From Trochalopteron elliotii (taxonomy: Eukaryota; Chordata; Aves; Passeriformes; Leiothrichidae), in assembly GCA_024734555.1 (NCBI GenBank), contig JANPWX010000097.1, forward strand, positions 2,527,048 through 2,591,047: a DNA stretch of 64,000 nucleotides, in the 5' to 3' direction. Both the position numbers and the translations under genes were made by a program. Shown in pieces: positions 50,240-63,050 of this stretch. The notes under the pieces were generated by a model. It saw only the letters and a program-made list of their open reading frames with translations, was not told the DNA's origin and ran no database searches. The first letter of the stretch is position 1, and every line of letters begins with the position of its first letter.

Positions 50240-50425
50240 CTGAGTGAGTCCAGAAGCTTTTGTGGAATCAGGGCTTTGGTGTGAAGGAACAACGGTTTGA
50301 AAAATTGTCTTCCTGCCACAAACAATAAAGTCCACAAAGAAAAAAGTCCACACAGGGTACCAAATCCTTGGAAAGAAATTGTGTGGCATATGCCAAAGCC
50401 TTTTCAGCAACAAAGATTTTTCATT
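50240..50425 (-). other. Candidate exon, 186 bp, open phase 0 to 0
   Basis: A minus-strand segment with an excellent acceptor (CCCTGTTTTCTGTGTTACAG) and a full-consensus donor (CAG|GTAAGT). All 62 codons are open in one phase, with an aromatic-rich hydrophobic part (FFPRIWYPVWTFFFVDFIVC) and a polar tail ending KASGLTQ. I do not recognise the product. A non-coding RNA exon or chance remains possible. Confidence 0.28.
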
Positions 50426-50435
50426 CTGTAACACA

Positions 50436-52190
50436 GAAAACAGGGATTAGTGAGACCTTCTACACCTCCATAGAACAAAGGTTGCCTCTGCACATGTCCA
50501 GGCAAAAGCTGAGGAGAGGAAGGCAATAACTTTTGTGAGGTGTTTCAGAGAAAATTCTTGGAGAAAAGGCAGAGCAAAACCACGGAAGACCAAGAAAGAA
50601 TAGAATCTGCATTCTGTCCATCAGAATACAATCCTTTTCTGTTTGTAAGCATTTGGGGTTTGGCCAAGATACAATCTTTTTTTGTCTTGAGCAAAAATCC
50701 CAAAACCTTTAGATCCCAAATGCAAGACCAAGACTATTTAAGGTTTGCATCAATTTGTTCAACTGTAAACCCTACAAAACACAACCTTTGCTGTGCAGCC
50801 TCTGTCCCCCCTTAGGCACCTGGTCCCTTGGCAGGGAGGGGTGTCTGCTGGTAGGTCAGTGCAAGCTGGGTAGGAGGTATAAGCTCACCTACCTTACAGA
50901 TGGGGACAAATCCTCAGAGAGTTGAAGTGGTCATTGGTTTCTGTGCTTCATGTACAGCTAATAGCAAATGAAGGGCTGTGCAATCTTTTAAATAAAGGTG
51001 ATTTTCCTGTTACAGGGGAAATTATGAATGATTTGCCTTCAGAAGTCAATGCTCAACCAGGGCAGAGGAAACAAGACAGAATTTTGACTATTTGGAAATG
51101 TAAGACCACAAGTTGGACTTTGAATTTCAGTTTCCTAGACATGATGGCTCTCATGTGGGGGGAAAAAAAAAACATTTTTACTGTATTTAAGAAATTCAGT
51201 TTATTTTCATGGAGCTGTACTTGATCTCTGCTGAAATGGATCTCAGAAGCTGCCTGTCCTGAGCGCGGCAAGCCTGAAGGGCTTCTGGGTAACCATTAGG
51301 ATTCCTGCTGACACTAGACTGAGTTTTGAGAGCACTCTGGCCTCAGCTTCCCGTTTTGCGGAGGGGAACTCAAGCGGTGCTGGTCTTGGGACAACAAACA
51401 TACAAAGCCTTGCTCCTGTAAGCTGATTCCTGGTTCATCCTCACATGACCATGAGCTCCCAGAAAAGCAGATTACACAGACTGTCCAGTTTAGGGAGGAC
51501 TGTAGATGGTCTATAGCTCTTAACATCCTTGGACATTGTGTTTTGATGAAGTATACATTTTAGGGACTTAACAGGGAATGAGAAAGAAAGAGATAATCCC
51601 TTTCTATTGAAAAGACAAAAGGGGAAATGTGGGAAGTATTCCAGCCCTCAGCCACAAAAATACCTCAATGTATTAGTCATCTGAGTGATTGCAACATATT
51701 CTGACAGTTCTAATGCCAAATATGTGACTGAATACCGAGGAAAACCAGGTGTCCATAGTCTTTTTAGCAATGAGTAACACCTCAGATATATTCTCTGAAA
51801 AAGCCCATTTTGTGTTAGATAGTTTGGGGTTCAAATGTTTACAAACCCAAACTGACTTTATCTGCACTCTGGGCAGCATTTGTGGGTCTTAACAGTGCCT
51901 GCATTTCTGGAGTGGTACAGAAAGCCTCAACCTCAGTGCTGTGAAAGCAAATGTGTGAGTGTCTTCACTCAGGGTGACTTCACAAAATAAGAGGTTTTCT
52001 TAATGCTGTGGGCAGGTCTGATCCAGCGGTGAAATAGGGACTGTGTTACATGAAGTAGTTCATGCTTTCAAACAAATTAAATGATCTGAGGGAAAGAAGG
52101 AATAATCTTCCCATTAAATCTGTTCCTGCCTAGTGTATTTCAGATATTTAGCACTCAGATTTAGCACTCTTTTTTCCTGTAACATGGACA
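50436..52190. other. Gene-free stretch
   Basis: No recognised gene. An A/G-rich AAAAGGGGAAATGTGGG stretch near 51612-51630 superficially resembles a retroviral polypurine tract, but no LTR or internal gene was seen next to it. Confidence 0.5.
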
Positions 52191-52196
52191 GATACA

Positions 52197-52335
52197 AAAA
52201 AACCCCAAAAAACCAAAAACGAAAAACAAAACAAAACAAAAAAAAAAACCAAAAAAAACCCCCACCACCACCATCACCACCACCACCAAACAAACAAACA
52301 AACAAACAAACAAACAAACCCAAAAAACCACACCC
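52197..52335. repeat. A/C-only low-complexity tract with (CAAA)8 and (CCA)n
   Basis: About 140 bases nearly devoid of G and T on the plus strand. A-rich runs come first, then CCA/CAC triplets (52261-52287), then eight perfect CAAA units (52287-52318). Confidence 0.9.
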
Positions 52336-52747
52336 AAAACACCGTTGTGGCAACTGGATATAATTCTTAAATTATGCAAAGTATATTGCAAAGGTGAGAA
52401 AATGCTCCTTTCCCCTATTCTCAAAAATGTAAAAGGTAAAAAGGCAAAAGTCTCCAGGTGGCTGAAGAGAGTGATAGAAGAGGTGTTCCTATTTAGTTTT
52501 TATGTTCTCTGTGTCTCAGCTTTCTTCCCTGCTAAGTGTTGGAGTCTTGTACTGTGCCAAATGAGGGAACTTTGGAAAAGACACCAAAGTACATAGCATT
52601 ATGAGAAGTCATCATAAATATCTTTGTAGTGTTAGACATAGTTCCTGCTTGGAGACATCTGAGTTATCAGGATTTAGTGTTCACTACATTGAATGTTTAC
52701 CTCCTTCTAGCATTTCAAGTTGTCAATAAAACACTTAAGGATATCTG

Positions 52748-52750
<3 letters not shown>

Positions 52751-52830
<80 letters not shown>
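52751..52830. repeat. (ATCT)20 microsatellite
   Basis: Twenty uninterrupted ATCT units with imperfect GTCT units at both ends. Long pure tetranucleotide arrays are usually polymorphic. Confidence 0.95.
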
Positions 52831-52839
52831 GTCTCTCAT

Positions 52840-54200
52840 ATGCTGTCTGTGGGGAACTACAGATTTTAAACCAAAAAGGACCATGAAATATTCTGGATTT
52901 GGCTTCTTCCTTATAAAAGGTCCCTAAACTTCTTCCAGTTACTTGCATACTGATTCCAGTAACTTCTGTTTGGTTAAAGCAAATTTGATCCTCATCTGAG
53001 GTTGTCAAACATATAGGAGTTGCTGTTTCCTTTGGTAGCTCATTCCATGCATTTGTGTCCCTTACTGGAGAGACTAGGGATGAGGCTGGTAAGAGGAAAG
53101 ACTGAAAATAAGGTTTATTTATAACTAACTACATGAAATTTAATGTTTGTCAATTTACTCTAGAGTTTTTCTAGCTTCTCATTTATCCCAGGAAAATAAC
53201 TTCTGTATACTTTTTCAAATAAGTTCTTGGTATTTGTCCCTTTATCTGGACTTCCTCATTCTAAGAAAGCTGATCTTCATTTTCCAGTGTAACACATTTT
53301 CCCTGGCCAACTGAAAACTTTTCTGGCTCCTTTATACCTATTTTTCAATATTCAAGTATCTTTTTAAAAAAACTTAGATAACAGATTTGACCACACTATT
53401 CTAGTATTGGTCTTGCCAGTCTCATATGGTCAAAAAAATTGTTCATTTGCTCACTCCACTTTTCTTCTACAGGGTGAAGAACAATGGAAATGAAAGTGAA
53501 CATTTTTAGTTTCAAATATAGCTGAGTGCTTGGAATTATGTGGTGTGGATTTCTCAAACTAGAAAATGAAAATATAGTAGATAAGTAAAGGAAACAAGGC
53601 AAGAGCCTGAAAATAGCCAACTGTTCTAGAACAGCTCTGAGAATAGCTTTCTCATACCTCTAATAGTTTCCCATACCTCTAAAGCTATTCTTAGGCTGGT
53701 CGTTTACTGGATGAACTCTTAGTGTACCTCTCTCAACAATGTCTCAGTTAAGGAGGTCAAAGTGAAGTTTGGATAAAACAGAGTCTGCCCCTGTTGTAGC
53801 TCTGTGCTTTCTGCATCTCCATTGGGATTTATGCTCATGTGCACGTCACAGCAGAGCTGCTGGTTCTTCCAATTATCCAATCTTTCATCTTCCCACTGAT
53901 CTGTGAAGTACATGGTTGGAGCTTTCCTTTTTATTTGGAGAAGATGTTGAGTCATGAATGTGTCTTACTAATTACATCGCATAAAAATAAACACTATTAT
54001 TTCGTCACACTTACAGTAATCCTCCTATGTTACTCTTCTAAGAGTGAATAACAAAGAACTCAACTTTAGGATTACAAGCAACAGCCACAAGCAGATGTTT
54101 GAAGACATTTTAAAAAGTTGGATTTCTTCTGTTGGAAAATAGGACTGGTCAAACCGATATTGATCAGCCAAATTTCCAGTAGAAATTTTGGAGGACCCTT
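52840..54200. other. Gene-free stretch
   Basis: No recognised gene or repeat. Confidence 0.5.
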
Positions 54201-54202
54201 GA

Positions 54203-54430
54203 GACTCTGGTAACTTCACTGAGATGCTTAAAGAGAAGCAGAGATCTTCTGAGTCAAAAATCCTCAGAGACAATGATGAGAATATTTCATTACTTAATTC
54301 AAAGGGGGGTGAAACAAAGCTGAATTATGAAAAGTCATCAGAAGGCAAAGAAATTCTAAAGTCTGAAAAAGGCATAATTCTAGAGTCTGAAACTGAACGC
54401 ATACCCAATTATAAATTCTTAGTTTTATAA
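54203..54430 (+). other. Unrecognised short open frame, Glu/Lys/Ser-rich
   Basis: About 75 codons, strongly charged (ESKILRDNDENISLL, then KSSEGKEILKSEKG). Its composition is more protein-like than most short frames here, but the underlying DNA is A-rich and partly internally repetitive (AAGTCTGAAA / GAGTCTGAAA). No family recognised, and the opposite strand is also open. Confidence 0.12.
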
Positions 54431-54540
54431 AAGAAGAGTGGATTTTTTATAATCGGTTAGTGGACCATCCTTTCTCCCACTGTGGTCAATAGAAAAGACT
54501 TCAGGGAAAAGTAAAACTGGAGTAATTTTAATGTCCCCAC

Positions 54541-54645
54541 AGTTTATATACACATATATACATATACACACACACACGGACACACACATATATATATATA
54601 TTTATATTTATATTTATATTTATATTTATATGTATATATATACAG
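54541..54645. repeat. Compound AT/AC microsatellite with ATTTAT repeats
   Basis: Alternating purine-pyrimidine (TATA, CACA, then ATATAT) followed by about five ATTTAT hexamers at about 54598-54630. Confidence 0.9.
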
Positions 54646-57060
54646 ACCCCTTATTTTTAATATGATCTTCAAGGCTGGGCAAAACACAATTCAAAAGCAA
54701 AGTAAAATAAATCAGAGAGTTCTAGCCATCTTTTCTTGTCTCTCAATTTTACTGATTCTTTGTGGACTCCCTAGCTATATTCCTAGCTCTAGAGCAGGAG
54801 AATGAGGGCTATTAGCCAAATGGAGTATTGTTTATTACAATCTGTAGTGGGAGTGATGGCAGCTGTTGATTGTAGTTTTTCATTAGCAGTTAAGTAAAGC
54901 CAATAAGTGTTTGTTGTAATACCCCGTGCAATGGCAGATGGTGAGCTGCAGAAGGACTTTGTACCTCAACCAGTGCTCATCTTCACTTTGAAATATCATT
55001 TAAAAAGAAAAGAGTTTTAAAAAGGACCACCTCTTCTGCTGCCTTATTCCCACATAAATTTTATGTGGGAATTATGTCTGGAAATGTAGTCCAAATACAA
55101 ACTGCTAGGATAAAACAGGCTGCTTGCAATAAAAAGGAGGAGAAAACATCCCTTTCCATTTACAATTTGACTGCTACCTACAGTGCTGTTTCCAACCTAT
55201 TTTATGCTCTTTTCCTTTGCAGAATTGAGTGGGTGCTTACATCCGGAATTAAGCATCATCCTATGCTGAACCTCAAACTTTTACAGCTTTCTATTCCAGA
55301 ATCAGAAGTGTAGGTTAGGGTAGAAATGTTCTTTCTACAATGTTCTTCATGTCCCTCTTGGCAATTCTCCTGAAAATTTGCTTATGTTCCTGGTGAGTAA
55401 TCTCTATGCTCTAGTTACACCATAGATGGAAGGGTGACCTCACACAGAGAAGCCTAAGCCTGACTGCTTGAACTGAAATATCTCAAGTAGAAAAGCAATA
55501 TTTCATTCTTGAATCTGTGGTATTAACCTTTAAGAAAATGTGTCTTTTTTATACCAGCATTGGTTTCTACATAGTCTGTGATTACTGGCAGAAAGTTCTT
55601 GCTGGTATCAACAACTCTTGGATACTCTTGGATACTGTCATCATGGATATTTTACAGCATGTAGAGGGGTGTTGTAAATGGTTTCCAGAGCATTTTGTAG
55701 CATCTTACTTATCTAATGATGCTTATGTTCTTCTAGCATTGTAGCTTTTACATTGAAGAAAAAAGAATATAAATTATGGATTGGACGAGAGTACTAAACT
55801 TTAAGTAGTTCCTGAGTCTGCCAGAGGTCCCTGCTGTATTCTGAGTCAGGAGCTAGTGAAAACACCCGTGCAAGTTTAGGCCTTCCCTGCCAGTAAATAG
55901 GTTATCTGATGCCTGAAGCATAAGTGCAGTTTCTCTACGTTATTGCTGTTGTAGAGTGAGAGTGATACAGCACCATATTTCCAAGAGAATGCACGAACTT
56001 TTTGAGTCATAGCTATGCTCTGAAGGGAGGGACAGAAACTTCTTTTTGGTATATCTGTTCTGCTGTGACTAGAAAGTTAAAGCAAAACAATAAAAATATA
56101 AAGTTAAGGTCTGGTAAATCAATATATCTGGTAAATCATAAACTCTTCTTATTTACTATTTTCTGTGAGGGAAGTTATGAGAAATCTGAAGGGAGTTTTC
56201 CACAGGGGATACTGCAATGCATATTTTCCATTCCAAGTGGTTGCAGCATCAGTGAGAGCAGAACGGTGCCTTCCTTTGCATGTCACTGCAAACAAAATAT
56301 CTACAATCCCAAATGAAAAGGGACCTCACACACACACACTTCAAACATCTCTTTGGGAGCTACCTATGCTGCAAGTGCAAGTGGTTATGAGCATCTGCAT
56401 TCAACCATCAGGAGATCTGTGACTGCAGCCCAGGGCACTGTAGAGGGGGCTCTGAAATGTAGCACTTGCACCCAGACTGGAGAACAGCCCAGGCTGCAGG
56501 AGGTTCCCATCTTTGATTCAGATCTAGAATTCTCACTCTTTTGAAATTGAAGAAGCACTGACAGTTCTATAATTTCCAATAGAATTACATGTGGCCTTCT
56601 TATGTGAAGAACTCCTTACAACTGGCATTGGTGGAATGGATCTTAAGGAACAATTACTCTCCTCTGTGGTGCCATTGCTTCCTTCTCCTGTGGAGCTTGT
56701 GGTCTCCTCCTCATGGGGAACTCCTCAGTTGAACCTAGGAAGCAGCACCAGACACCCTCAGCAGGTGCAGCAGCTCTCTCAGCCTCTTCTGGGTGTCCAG
56801 CCCCACACAAGAGGAACAGCTCAGGTCTGACCAGGCATGTGGAACCAGAGGATGCTCCAGTCCCTGCCAGTGCAGCCATCCTCACACAGGTCACCACTGT
56901 GTGGAAGGAGCTGTGCTGCTGCTCTGAGCCCATGCAGAGCTCTGAGCTTTATAAACAGCCTCGGTGCAATTCCTCTTCCATGGCTTTTGATTTGGCTGGG
57001 AGCGATGGGGGGAAGGGGAAGGGGCTACCCCTTTTTTTGTTTCCTCAACTGGGGACTTCC
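54646..57060. other. Gene-free stretch
   Basis: No recognised gene. It holds a 27-bp palindrome at 55046-55072 and a small ACTCTTGGAT duplication near 55613-55632. The 56.65-57.0 kb part is GC-richer, with open frames on both strands that match nothing known. Confidence 0.5.
55046..55072. repeat. Near-perfect 27-bp palindrome
   Basis: Arms ATTCCCACATAAA (55046-55058) and TTTATGTGGGAAT (55060-55072) around a single T. The arms are fully complementary. Confidence 0.9.
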
Positions 57061-57064
57061 AGAG

Positions 57065-57260
57065 TGTCATTTTCTTCTGTGCATCTTAAGCCTCCAATCA
57101 GGATCAATTATGATAGCATACTATGTAAATATTAAAGACAATTGCAGAGCTTTAATTAAAGCCAACTCTGTTTCTTTTTCCCCCTCCCTCACTCCTCTCG
57201 ACTTAGTCAGGAACACAATAAACTTAATCAGCTGCCTCAAATTATGCATGCATTAGCCCG
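57065..57260. promoter_or_regulatory. Conserved-element-like block with homeobox and POU words
   Basis: Contains ATGTAAAT (57123-57130), the 12-bp palindrome CTTTAATTAAAG (57150-57161) and ATGCATGCAT (57244-57253), plus CAATTA and TTAATCAG words, in non-repetitive sequence. The texture is that of a developmental enhancer; target and activity are unknown. Confidence 0.33.
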
Positions 57261-58620
57261 TGAGATTCAGCAGGGCCAGGCTTCTCAAGGACAAAGAAAT
57301 ATACTGAGCTCCAGCACCTCACTTTGTTTTCTCCAGCCATCTTTTGTGGTGTGTCATGGGAAAAATTCTAATGAGTCTCTCCGTGCTGCTGGAGAAATTC
57401 CTGTCAGGCACAAGCCAGTTGCTCTCTTTCTAATGTTTATTTTCCAGATACGAATTTTCTGTTACCCTGCCCTCTCATGAAGAGGAAAAGTTGCATCAGG
57501 ACAGACTGGACTAGCACTGACTGCTGACAATATGTAACTGTTTCGGTTTTCTGGAGTTGATTTTCCTCCCTTCTCACACAACTTGAAGCTTTTTGGCACT
57601 GCAGCACACTGATGAACACGTTTGCATCTACAAAACAGTTTCTCTGCATCTACTGGCACTGTGCATGGATTTGATTGTGTTTGCCACATAATATTTTTTA
57701 AAATATGTTATCAAGCTGAGGATATGGTACAAAGTCTTCTGCTTCTAGGAAAATTCCTGGCACGGTAGAGATGCAGAATTTGCTAACTCTCCCTTTCTCC
57801 GAATCTTCCAGCTAGCAAAACTGCTCAAATTAGCAAAGCTTCGGGAGGGAGATGCACACTGTCCTGACTTATCTTTAGGAGGGGAGGCTGAACACTAACA
57901 CAGGGATTTTTTTTTTTTTTTCATCTCTATGCTGTGGATTTGAAGGCGAAATTATTTTCATCCCTGGGTTTAGGGGTCTTTCTTCTATGACCCGTAGAAG
58001 ATCCACTTTGTGCTCCCTGATAGTTTCAAAGGTGAGCACGCTTCAGATTCGCCTGGTTCTGCGGGTGTAAACAAAGGAATCATTTCCTGACGCCGGGTTC
58101 AGAAGCAGCTGTGTGCCCGCTGCAGCTACCTGCAGGGAGAGGAGGGATGAGGAGGGGTGGAGGAGAGGGGCAGCTGGGGAGTGTGGCCGTGGTGTCCTGC
58201 TGGGCTGCCAGAGCCACCTGGAAGCAGGAACTGATGCTCTGGGCTCTGTGCATGCATCCTCCAGCCCGGCTGTCATTTTGAGCATGTGCTGCTGCCTGGT
58301 TGTGGCAGGAAGCTGCTCTGAAAAAATGGCTGTGGGTGTTCTTGTTTGCTCATCGACAGGATAATATCTTGCCGCTCTTTATATTAGGGGAAAAGGCCCT
58401 GAAAACACAGCTTTCTGGAAACATTTGTGCTTATTTATGTTAGTGTGTCAGTCTCGATTTAAGAAGGCAAAACAAAAACAAATTTCGCCTGGTCTCTGGC
58501 TGGCTGGCTGGCTGACCAGTCACATGGAGCTTAACAATAGTCAGACTCAGTTGTGTGCCTGGTCTGGGAAAGCACCAACAGGAAATAAGGATGTAATCTG
58601 AAGCATGACATCACCCCATC
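57261..58620. other. Gene-free stretch
   Basis: No recognised gene. It includes a poly-T near 57907-57921, a modestly CpG-containing segment at about 58045-58120 with a FOX-like GTAAACAAAG, and four GGCT units near 58498-58514. Confidence 0.5.
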
Positions 58621-58790
58621 AAGAGAACCAGCACTCCTGCTTTATTTCTGCAGATCAAAGACAGATATTTACATATCTAAATTGAAGCTGTTTGCCAAGA
58701 TAAGATTTAAATCTATACCATTTAACACCCTGTCTAAGACATTATCCACTATTTATTTTAGAAAATAAATACGATGGCTTTGTTTTGACC
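58621..58790. promoter_or_regulatory. Conserved-element-like block with TCF and GATA words
   Basis: Contains a TCF/LEF-type AGATCAAAG, a GATA-type AGATAAG, and a perfect 9-bp inverted repeat ATTTATTTT-AG-AAAATAAAT (58751-58770). Inferred from word content only. Confidence 0.28.
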
Positions 58791-61700
58791 TTTGTGTGAT
58801 TCTATGAGGAAGCCGTTCCTCTAGCACAACCCTCTGCCCATGGATGATGAAGGGCAGGAATGCCTCTCCTCTGAGTGCAGGGAACCACCCAAGACCTGGA
58901 CCATTTCAAGAGATCACATCGGGAAGGGAGTCCAGCTCTGGAGCAGCCCAAGGGAGAACAGCAAAAAGTCTTTGTTTGCCATGCAGGCAAATCAGCTTGT
59001 GTCCACCAAGGTGCAATTCTGAGGGGCTCCTCAAACAAATCTGAGAGTTTGAGATCTTATTTTCATTGTGTCCTGCTCAGGACTTTGTTTTCACTGCCAG
59101 CACGGTGTTAATTTTAGTGTAGATTAGCTCACTTCAGTTTCCCAAGGTCAGTTAGGTGTCAGGTGTGCTCCACTAGTTTGGGACACAATGCTTACTTTAT
59201 TTACCTATCTAACAACAAAATCTAAAGGTGCCTAGGCCCTATGCAGATTTTAAGTAGTGTAGATGTGGCTTACTAATTATTTCCTTCTAACGCTTCTGTT
59301 TTTTCTAGTGAAGACACAATCTTTGGGTTTTTACTGCCTCAACCATGCAACAATATATGACTATACTAATTATTAAGAGCCAATGGATTTATTCTTTTAG
59401 TTGCACCCTAAGTCCCAAATTTCTGAGCCCATAAAATCTATATTCAAGTAGGATACATATTGCCCTCCCTTTGCCATAGTATACCAAGGTGTATTATATT
59501 CCTTAGCAGAAAATATTGGCAAATGAGAACAAGTGAAGAAATGAATTTTCAATCAGAAGTGAATTGAATGCTTAAAATTAGGGAGACTAAGATGATTTTA
59601 AACATGAATAGGAAGTTTTGTATTAATTTACCCGACAAGTGACCTTCTTCCTCTTAAGCCTAGAACAAATAAAAATACAATAGCTACTAAGCTTTTTGAC
59701 AATCTCATCTCCATGTTTTAAGGATCTGCCATTTAGCATTTACATTTAATCTTCTGTTTCAGAGGAAAGGTACCCTTTGGTCTGGCTGGCTCCCTTTGTT
59801 TATAGAGAAGTCTCCAGAATTCAGTGATAAAGAAGAGAAAGAAAGTCTCAATAATAAAGTTGCAAACATTCTGCATTTTGGACCTTGGCAATGCCTGCAT
59901 GTCTGTTGTGTAATGTATTAAACTGTTATTTGTTTGGGGTTTTAATGCTCAGCTTTCCCTAGCAGGACTAATGCAATGAAAACCCGAAGGATTTGACTTT
60001 GTTGTGATAAGCCAAAATCTCCACTGAAGGAAATGAAATGAATTTCCTGAATCTCTGACAAAAGCTACCACAAAACCTGTAGCACAGTTTTGTTAAAGAG
60101 GCCTATTGAAAAAAGGCAGTGGACAGTTGTCCAGTGTACTCATGCACCACTAGAAGGTAAAAGTTCTCTGCATGCTGCTAAATATCCATTTTTGTGAAGC
60201 AGGTCTTCAGTATCCCAGGTGAAGGTAATGGGAAGCAGCTGCCTCATAAGAAGATTGCAATAGCACTGCAGGTATGAAGGGAGATCAGGGGCCTGAGCAC
60301 TAGACCTATAGAGAACGAAAAAAGTGTTCTCTTATGTGCCTATGAAAGGAATACAGACAACAAGCTGCTGTTTGAAAACCAAAATCCTCAAAACAGTTTA
60401 ATGGAAGGACAAAGATTGTTTGGAAAAAGGCAAGGTCAATGCCAGATCTGCATTTAACAGCCTCTGTTACGCAGAGGGTCACTGAATAGTAAACAATGAT
60501 GCACCAAATACTAGTAAAATACTGTGTATATACAGTTAATGTTAACTCTGATATATGTTTAACAAAAGAATTATTACAAGACATTGTAATTTGCAGAAAA
60601 GCCCTCCAGAGTGAAAGAAACAGGGTAGCAGAAGGAGTGCAAGAGAGGTATAATTTTATTACTGTGATCACAAGGCATAGGCTAGATGGTGAGGGAAGAA
60701 AGGAGAAAGGAAAAAGTGTCTGAAGGGTTCAAGTAGTTTTTGTTAGGTCCTAACATCAAACCCCTATAAAACTAGGGTGAAATGCCTTTTTATTCATCAA
60801 AGCATTTTGCCTTGCTGCTACACACTGGTGAGAAAACTATGTAAAGTTAGGGGTGCTATCAGGGAGATGAGGAATTGTCTTGTTTCTGCATTTCCACAAA
60901 AAAAGAAGGCAGGAGACATATTATTAAGAATTTATTTGGTATAAGTCCTAGTGTACTATTTCTGCTGGGAAGGAGGTGGGGGGTAAGAATTAAGAAAAAA
61001 GGGCAAAAGGAGGAAAGGAAAATGCTTCAGAAAGGAAAGAAGTGTGAGTTGAAGGTTGCACTGGGTGCTGAGCTCTCTGTCTTCCATACAACAGAAGAGA
61101 TGGTCTGGCTAGGAGCCAGGTAAGACACTTTGAACAAGAGGCGCATTTCAATTGAACTTAAAGTTGAATTTTGCTGAAACTTCATGAAAAAGGAAGCTTT
61201 TTCTGCAGAATGTAATGGCTGCGGAGAATTGGCAGATTTTAACAGCTCCATTTTCTCCATCTCCACACTCCCTTGACTGTAGTTAGTTAGGTTTTAAACA
61301 AAAAACACTTCCTGAATTATGTGAGACTACATCTCAACTTTTCATCTACTCATCTGGAGCTGATAATACAACTCCATCACCTTCACTTTTAAGCTGATAG
61401 GTTTGCAAATAGTATCATGCCACCAGCTATGATAAAGCACAGCTTGAAGAGTCTTCCTTTTCAGTTGCCACCAACTTGAAGCTCCAGATATGGTCTGCCT
61501 TTAAGTTAAGACTTCCTGTTCTGTCAAAACAATTACCAATGACCTGATGCAGAGTTTCAACTTCTTGCTGATTTTAATTTCTTCATTGCGGAGATATAAA
61601 TGCAAATCGTAATGGCCTCTCAGACTCATGTGGAGGACATTAACACTTGCAGGTTGTGAATTAGTTTTCCTAATGTTATGTTGCAATTTTACAAAATGGG

Positions 61701-62539
61701 AAGAAAATTTTAGCTCTTCCTTAGGCCACAAACCACCTCTTTTTTTTTCTTTCTCTGTTCTTTTGTTCTTTCAGCTTTGACTTATATAGACTTTTGTGGA
61801 TGGCATACAAAGGTACAAACATGTGGACTGTAGTCCACTTGCAGTTGGACCTTGGAGAAGAACACAAGGACCAATGGCTTCCGGATTCAAAAACTGAATG
61901 ACAGGAGGAAGACATCAAGATTTCTAGGGGAAAATAACCAATGTGAACACTCATATATGTTTATATTTTTAAAATGCAAATGATCTTGGTAAAGATGTGA
62001 CATAGAGTTGTAGGAAACAAAGAATTAATTGTTGAGATCAGTCTTGACTCTGATACTGCTTCTGTTGGGGAATTGCAACTACAGGCCTCCAGGCTACAAA
62101 GGGTGTTTTTTCTTACCCAGCTAGTTTCATTGTTGGCTAGGCTTTTTAGGTTTCTGGTTCACAAATATACTACATGTATGCTGAGTAACTCAGCTGAACA
62201 GTTGGCTCATCAATATTTACATGGGAGACCTTTATAAATAACACAACAGATTTACACACAGAGGTTTGTTAAACTTACAATTATGACCTCCACCACCAGC
62301 CCCAAGAGCTTGCCTTTGCTTTGGAGATGGCTGATAGAGGCAAGCTTGTACACTGGTCAGAGGAAAGTAAGACCCGAAAACCTTTATTGCCTTTTACATC
62401 TGTAAAACCTGCCTTCAGAATTACTCTATTGTGTCACTGCTGTGCTACATGATTTTCTGTTGCTATTTGGCTGTTTGGAACAAATGAAAATGAGCTAGTC
62501 AATGAAAAGGCTCCCTGGGTTTTAATGGTGTCAGTAAAA
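58791..62539. other. Gene-free stretch
   Basis: No recognised gene or repeat family. Open frames (for example 60306-60671 minus) are of no known family. Confidence 0.5.
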
Positions 62540-62704
62540 CAAGATAATTCTCTTTTGTTACCGTAGAATGTCTCCAGCCAGTACCCTAGTTGTTTATTCA
62601 TAGAGAATAAATAATATATTGAATTTATTTCATGATTTTATTCAAGTTGATAAAAGCTCTTATTTTCCTAATAATTTGCAGGTGATTGTGATCTGTTAAT
62701 ATAC

Positions 62705-62705
<1 letters not shown>
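62540..62705. promoter_or_regulatory. AT-rich conserved-element-like block
   Basis: AT-rich, non-repetitive, with TTTATT, GATAAAAG and TAATAATTTG words, directly before a long poly-T. Low confidence that this is more than AT-rich background. Confidence 0.18.

Positions 62706-62731
<26 letters not shown>
62706..62731. repeat. 26-base poly-T run
   Basis: Uninterrupted T homopolymer; no retroposon body is evident next to it. The length is liable to sequencing error. Confidence 0.95.
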
Positions 62732-62735
<4 letters not shown>

Positions 62736-63050
62736 ATTCTGCATTAAATGGGAATTGGTAGTCCAGGCTGCAATTCTTCCTTTGGAAGAAGGGATGCAAA
62801 GAGCAGCACGGGTATAAATCTGGAGTGGTTGAGGTTGATTTGCAGGCAGCATCATTGTGCCACCTGTAATGGAGCCCTGCTTCTTGGAGTCTTTTCAGCG
62901 ATGCTGAGATGCAATTTGTGTGTGTGGTATATCATCTTTGCTGTCTCTCTGTCCCTGGTTTGAAACTGCTGTGTTAATTCTTGATGACTGCACTAGCACC
63001 TCCTGCTGTGTGCAAAGCTGATCAACCTCGCCTGCGCTTCCTGATGATTT

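Noticed and set aside
51600..51680. Polypurine-tract-like AAAAGGGGAAATGTGGG suggesting a retroviral LTR start
   Set aside because: No LTR partner, no primer-binding site, no retroviral coding remnants on either side.
58785..58806. TGTGTGATTCTATGA resembling a CR1 3' terminus
   Set aside because: The upstream sequence shows no CR1 body; a short match alone is not enough.
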